Position numbers and translations under genes: made by a program. The notes under the pieces are model-generated. The model saw only the letters and a list, made by a program, of their open reading frames with translations. It made no database searches and was not told where the DNA came from. From an uncultured Christensenellaceae bacterium (GTDB taxonomy: Bacteria; Bacillota; Clostridia; Christensenellales; Christensenellaceae): a stretch of 6,974 nt of DNA. Shown here in pieces: positions 5,756 to 6,974 of this stretch. Each line of letters opens with the position of its first letter. Position 1 is the stretch's first letter. Location: assembly GCA_934438035.1 (NCBI GenBank), contig CAKSBK010000056.1, positions 1-6,974 of the forward strand. Direction: 5' to 3'.

Positions 5756-6541
5756 TTATTTTTTGTTTGCCTGCAATGCGAGCGTCTGATCCCTTAACTG
5801 GTTAATCGTTTTGGAGACTGCGGGGATTGCCGCAATGATAATGCAAATTGCGATTTCGGGAATGAGATAAGAAGCCTGATAACCGAGAGAATAAAGTAAG
5901 GGGGACTGTCCTTCGGGAGCATACTCCGCAAAGAAAACCACGCCTGAAAGGGTTGCGAAGAAGAATCTTCCGAAGCCGCCCACGAGTATTCCCGGAATGA
6001 TGTTTTTCTTAAAGAGGCCCGCAAGGCAGAGAACGCCGAACGCAAGAATATAATCGACAATCGCCTGAATCCAGTGAACGATATATGCGTCCTGAATCAT
6101 CTGCAAAAGTCCGTATGCTATTGCGACGACGGCGCCGTGCTTAGGACCGTAGATATAAGCGAAGAGGAATATGGGCAGCATGCTTGCGGGAGTTATTGAG
6201 CCGCCCTGAGGCATGTGATATATTCTTATATAGGAAAGGACAAATGCAAGGGCGATGCAAAGAGCGCCGACGATCAATTCTTTTGTAGTCCATTTGGAGG
6301 CAATGCTCTTTTCACCTTTGCTTATAACTATAAGCGCGATTACCGCTGCAACAATAACGACGACGCAGGCGATAACGTAAGGAAGGACGGCGGGGTCTGT
6401 GAGCTTTTCAAAGAAGCCTGCAAACGTTGCGGGTTCCTCCTCTGAGGGAACGGCGAAATAGATGATGAGACCGAGCGCTATTAACAGAAGCACTGCGGCG
6501 GTGATGACTATAGCCATCTTTGTAATGCTTTTCTTTGACAT
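5756..6541 (-). CDS. thiT: Thiamine ECF transporter substrate-binding protein ThiT, N-terminally extended (261 aa)
   Basis: Integral-membrane S-component that binds thiamine and works with the shared EcfA/EcfA'/EcfT module, which is not encoded here. The ThiT core covers about residues 84-248: WTTKELIVGALCIALAF with the EcfT-contacting A93xxxA97 motif, then MPQGGSITPASMLPIFLF, YGPKHG, GLLQMIQDAYIVHWIQ and DYILAFG, followed by GRFFFATLSGVVFFAEYAP and a YSLGYQASYL segment. Family members are usually about 180-200 aa. This one has about 83 extra N-terminal residues holding two additional predicted helices (about 9-31 and 54-74) joined by an acidic loop (PSEEEP). The extension is continuous with an AAGGAG site (6558-6553) 11 nt before the ATG, so it belongs to the gene as written. 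Thiamine specificity is supported by the TPP riboswitch upstream. It is transcribed alone. Confidence 0.95.
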   Translation of the reverse strand: MSKKSITKMAIVITAAVLLLIALGLIIYFAVPSEEEPATFAGFFEKLTDPAVLPYVIACVVVIVAAVIALIVISKGEKSIASKWTTKELIVGALCIALAFVLSYIRIYHMPQGGSITPASMLPIFLFAYIYGPKHGAVVAIAYGLLQMIQDAYIVHWIQAIVDYILAFGVLCLAGLFKKNIIPGILVGGFGRFFFATLSGVVFFAEYAPEGQSPLLYSLGYQASYLIPEIAICIIIAAIPAVSKTINQLRDQTLALQANKK

Positions 6542-6549
6542 AAAAAATA

Positions 6550-6581
6550 CATCTCCTTAAAAATAAAATTTTTTGGGGATG
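6550..6581 (-). promoter_or_regulatory. Candidate hairpin sequestering the thiT ribosome binding site
   Basis: On the - strand, CATCCCC (6581-6575) can pair with GGAGATG (6556-6550), which contains the thiT Shine-Dalgarno, with a single C-A mismatch. The intervening A and U runs can extend the stem. This would allow translational control by the TPP riboswitch. The pairing is read by eye and has not been energy-tested. Confidence 0.4.
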
Positions 6582-6590
6582 CGGAGTTTT

Positions 6591-6618
6591 AAAAATGTGG
6601 AGCCCGGAAACCCGAGGC
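6591..6618 (-). terminator. Candidate riboswitch-controlled terminator in the thiT leader
   Basis: On the - strand, GCCTCGG (6618-6612) pairs with CCGGGC (6607-6602) over six G-C pairs with one bulged U and a GTTT loop. Six nucleotides later comes TTTTT (6595-6591). An upstream A6 (6626-6621) could pair with this U-tract. It lies about 14 nt after the aptamer P1 stem. The gap before the U-tract makes it weaker than the other terminators here. Confidence 0.5.
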
Positions 6619-6631
6619 GATTTTTTAAAGA

Positions 6632-6706
6632 CCGCTATCCCTACGCAGGAATTAACCTGATCAGGTACTAAGGGTTATGTCTCAGCCGTTGGGCACCCCT
6701 TAGCGG
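6632..6706 (-). promoter_or_regulatory. TPP (thiamine pyrophosphate) riboswitch aptamer
   Basis: The THI-box consensus is read in order on the - strand: P1 5' arm CCGCTA (6706-6701), GGGGTGC (6699-6693), CTGAGA (6685-6680), ACCCTTAG, ACCTGATCAGGT (6665-6654), TAAT, TGCGTAGGGA (6647-6638), and the P1 3' arm TAGCGG (6637-6632), a perfect 6-bp complement of the first arm. CTGAGA contacts the pyrimidine of TPP, and the GCGTAGGGA side forms the pyrophosphate sensor helix. It lies in the thiT leader, so high TPP should lower ThiT expression. Confidence 0.98.
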
Positions 6707-6714
6707 ATAAATTG

Positions 6715-6742
6715 ATTATAATACATATAAACCAAAAGTCAA
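6715..6742 (-). promoter_or_regulatory. thiT promoter
   Basis: On the - strand, TTGACT (6742-6737) and a perfect TATAAT (6720-6715) are separated by 16 nt. The start is expected near 6708, i.e. at the first base of the riboswitch P1 stem, so essentially the whole leader is riboswitch. Confidence 0.85.
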
Positions 6743-6873
6743 TATTTTAAAGAAAGCTTTTTAAACGATGCTTTAAAAAATTATATTCGCCGAAAAAGAG
6801 ACGGGCTTAATTAAAGGAACGGCGAAAGAAAATTTTGCGGCAAATCGCTTTATAATATAAAGAAGGTTTTACT
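6743..6873. other. Divergent intergenic region without a gene
   Basis: No ORF is supported. Three TTTAAA motifs lie at 6746-6751, 6760-6765 and 6772-6777. A perfect 7-bp inverted repeat, TTCGCCG (6786-6792) and CGGCGAA (6820-6826), encloses 27 nt. A TATAAT at 6851-6856 has no acceptable -35, so a second upstream promoter is only a weak possibility. Confidence 0.45.
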
Positions 6874-6910
6874 AAAAAATACTTTTTTGCATTTTTTTCA
6901 AAAAAAGTAG
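6874..6910 (+). promoter_or_regulatory. A/T-tract upstream (UP-like) element of the strong rightward promoter
   Basis: Runs A6 (6874-6879), T6 (6883-6888), T7 (6892-6898) and A7 (6900-6906) follow each other at roughly 8-10-nt centre spacing, close to one helical turn. They directly abut the -35 hexamer, as expected for a curved UP element that binds the RNA polymerase alpha subunit. The same bases also form an inverted repeat, TACTTTTTTG (6880-6889) / CAAAAAAAGTA (6899-6909). Confidence 0.5.
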
Positions 6911-6939
6911 TTGACATAAAAAGTATAAGGTGATATATT
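6911..6939 (+). promoter_or_regulatory. Near-consensus strong promoter, probably of an rRNA operon
   Basis: Perfect TTGACA (6911-6916), 17-nt spacer, TATATT (6934-6939), with an A/T-rich upstream element; the start is expected near 6945. Strength and the following leader motifs suggest a stable-RNA operon. No gene is visible before the window ends. Confidence 0.8.
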
Positions 6940-6944
6940 AAATA

Positions 6945-6974
6945 GGCGCTCGCGAGAGCGCGGCACATTGAAAA
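6945..6974 (+). other. Likely rRNA operon leader start (GNRA hairpin plus CACATTGAAAA)
   Basis: GCGCTC-GCGA-GAGCGC (6946-6961) is a perfect 6-bp hairpin with a GNRA tetraloop at the predicted 5' end. It is followed by GGCACATTGAAAA, resembling the CTTTGAAAA/CATTGAAAA motif common before 16S and 23S genes in Firmicutes. The 16S gene itself would lie beyond the window, so the identification is inferred. Confidence 0.6.

Noticed and set aside
6746..6777. Three TTTAAA motifs as a direct-repeat array
   Set aside because: Spacing is irregular and the flanks differ. In AT-rich intergenic DNA this is expected by chance, so it is not a CRISPR or iteron array.
6851..6856. TATAAT as a second tandem rightward promoter
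   Set aside because: No hexamer resembling TTGACA lies 15-19 nt upstream. Kept only as a weak possibility.
1..6974. Mobile element, CRISPR, toxin-antitoxin or defence system
   Set aside because: No transposase, integrase, regular repeat array, small gene pair or nuclease domain is visible. All recognised genes are housekeeping or transport genes.

Overview
This window looks like ordinary chromosomal DNA from a Gram-positive anaerobe of the Clostridia or a close relative. The evidence is a FeoB followed by a FeoB-associated Cys-rich membrane peptide, an ECF-type thiamine S-component (ThiT) behind a TPP riboswitch, AGGAGG-type ribosome binding sites, textbook TTGACA/TATAAT promoters, and intrinsic terminators with long U-tracts. 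I cannot name the genus. I see no mobile element, CRISPR array or phage gene, and the window does not obviously contain an undescribed multi-gene system.

Left part (1-3705, all + strand). The 3' three-quarters of feoB (ferrous iron transporter, 5' end outside the window) is followed 2 nt later by a 68-aa single-TM, Cys-rich FeoB partner. A short FMN nitroreductase starts inside the 3' end of that small gene (59-nt overlap). A gamma-type carbonic anhydrase homologue follows with a 4-nt ATGA overlap. These four genes are almost certainly one transcript linking iron uptake with redox and metal enzymes. A 12-bp hairpin and a possible internal promoter separate them from a HAD phosphatase gene, which ends in its own intrinsic terminator.

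Middle (3706-4002). A convergent intergenic gap is bounded by the terminator of the + strand HAD gene and the terminator of the - strand acpP gene. I found no convincing gene between them.

Right part (4003-6706, all - strand). Three separately punctuated units, in transcription order, are: a TPP riboswitch plus thiT (with an extra two-helix N-terminus) ending in a strong terminator; eno (enolase, catalytically complete but with unusual substitutions), with its own probable promoter; and acpP (acyl carrier protein, 70 aa), with a strong promoter, an AGGAGG site and a terminator. They therefore look like neighbouring single-gene transcripts rather than one operon.

Right edge (6707-6974). Divergent promoters: the thiT promoter points left, and a near-consensus promoter with an A/T-tract-rich upstream region points right into a GNRA-capped hairpin and a CACATTGAAAA motif. 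This resembles the leader of a clostridial rRNA operon whose 16S gene would lie just outside the window.

Points most worth a second look: the tandem candidate expression platforms behind the TPP aptamer, the N-terminally extended ThiT, the 59-nt gene overlap that carries a Cys-containing tail, the divergent enolase, and the palindrome at the acpP start site.
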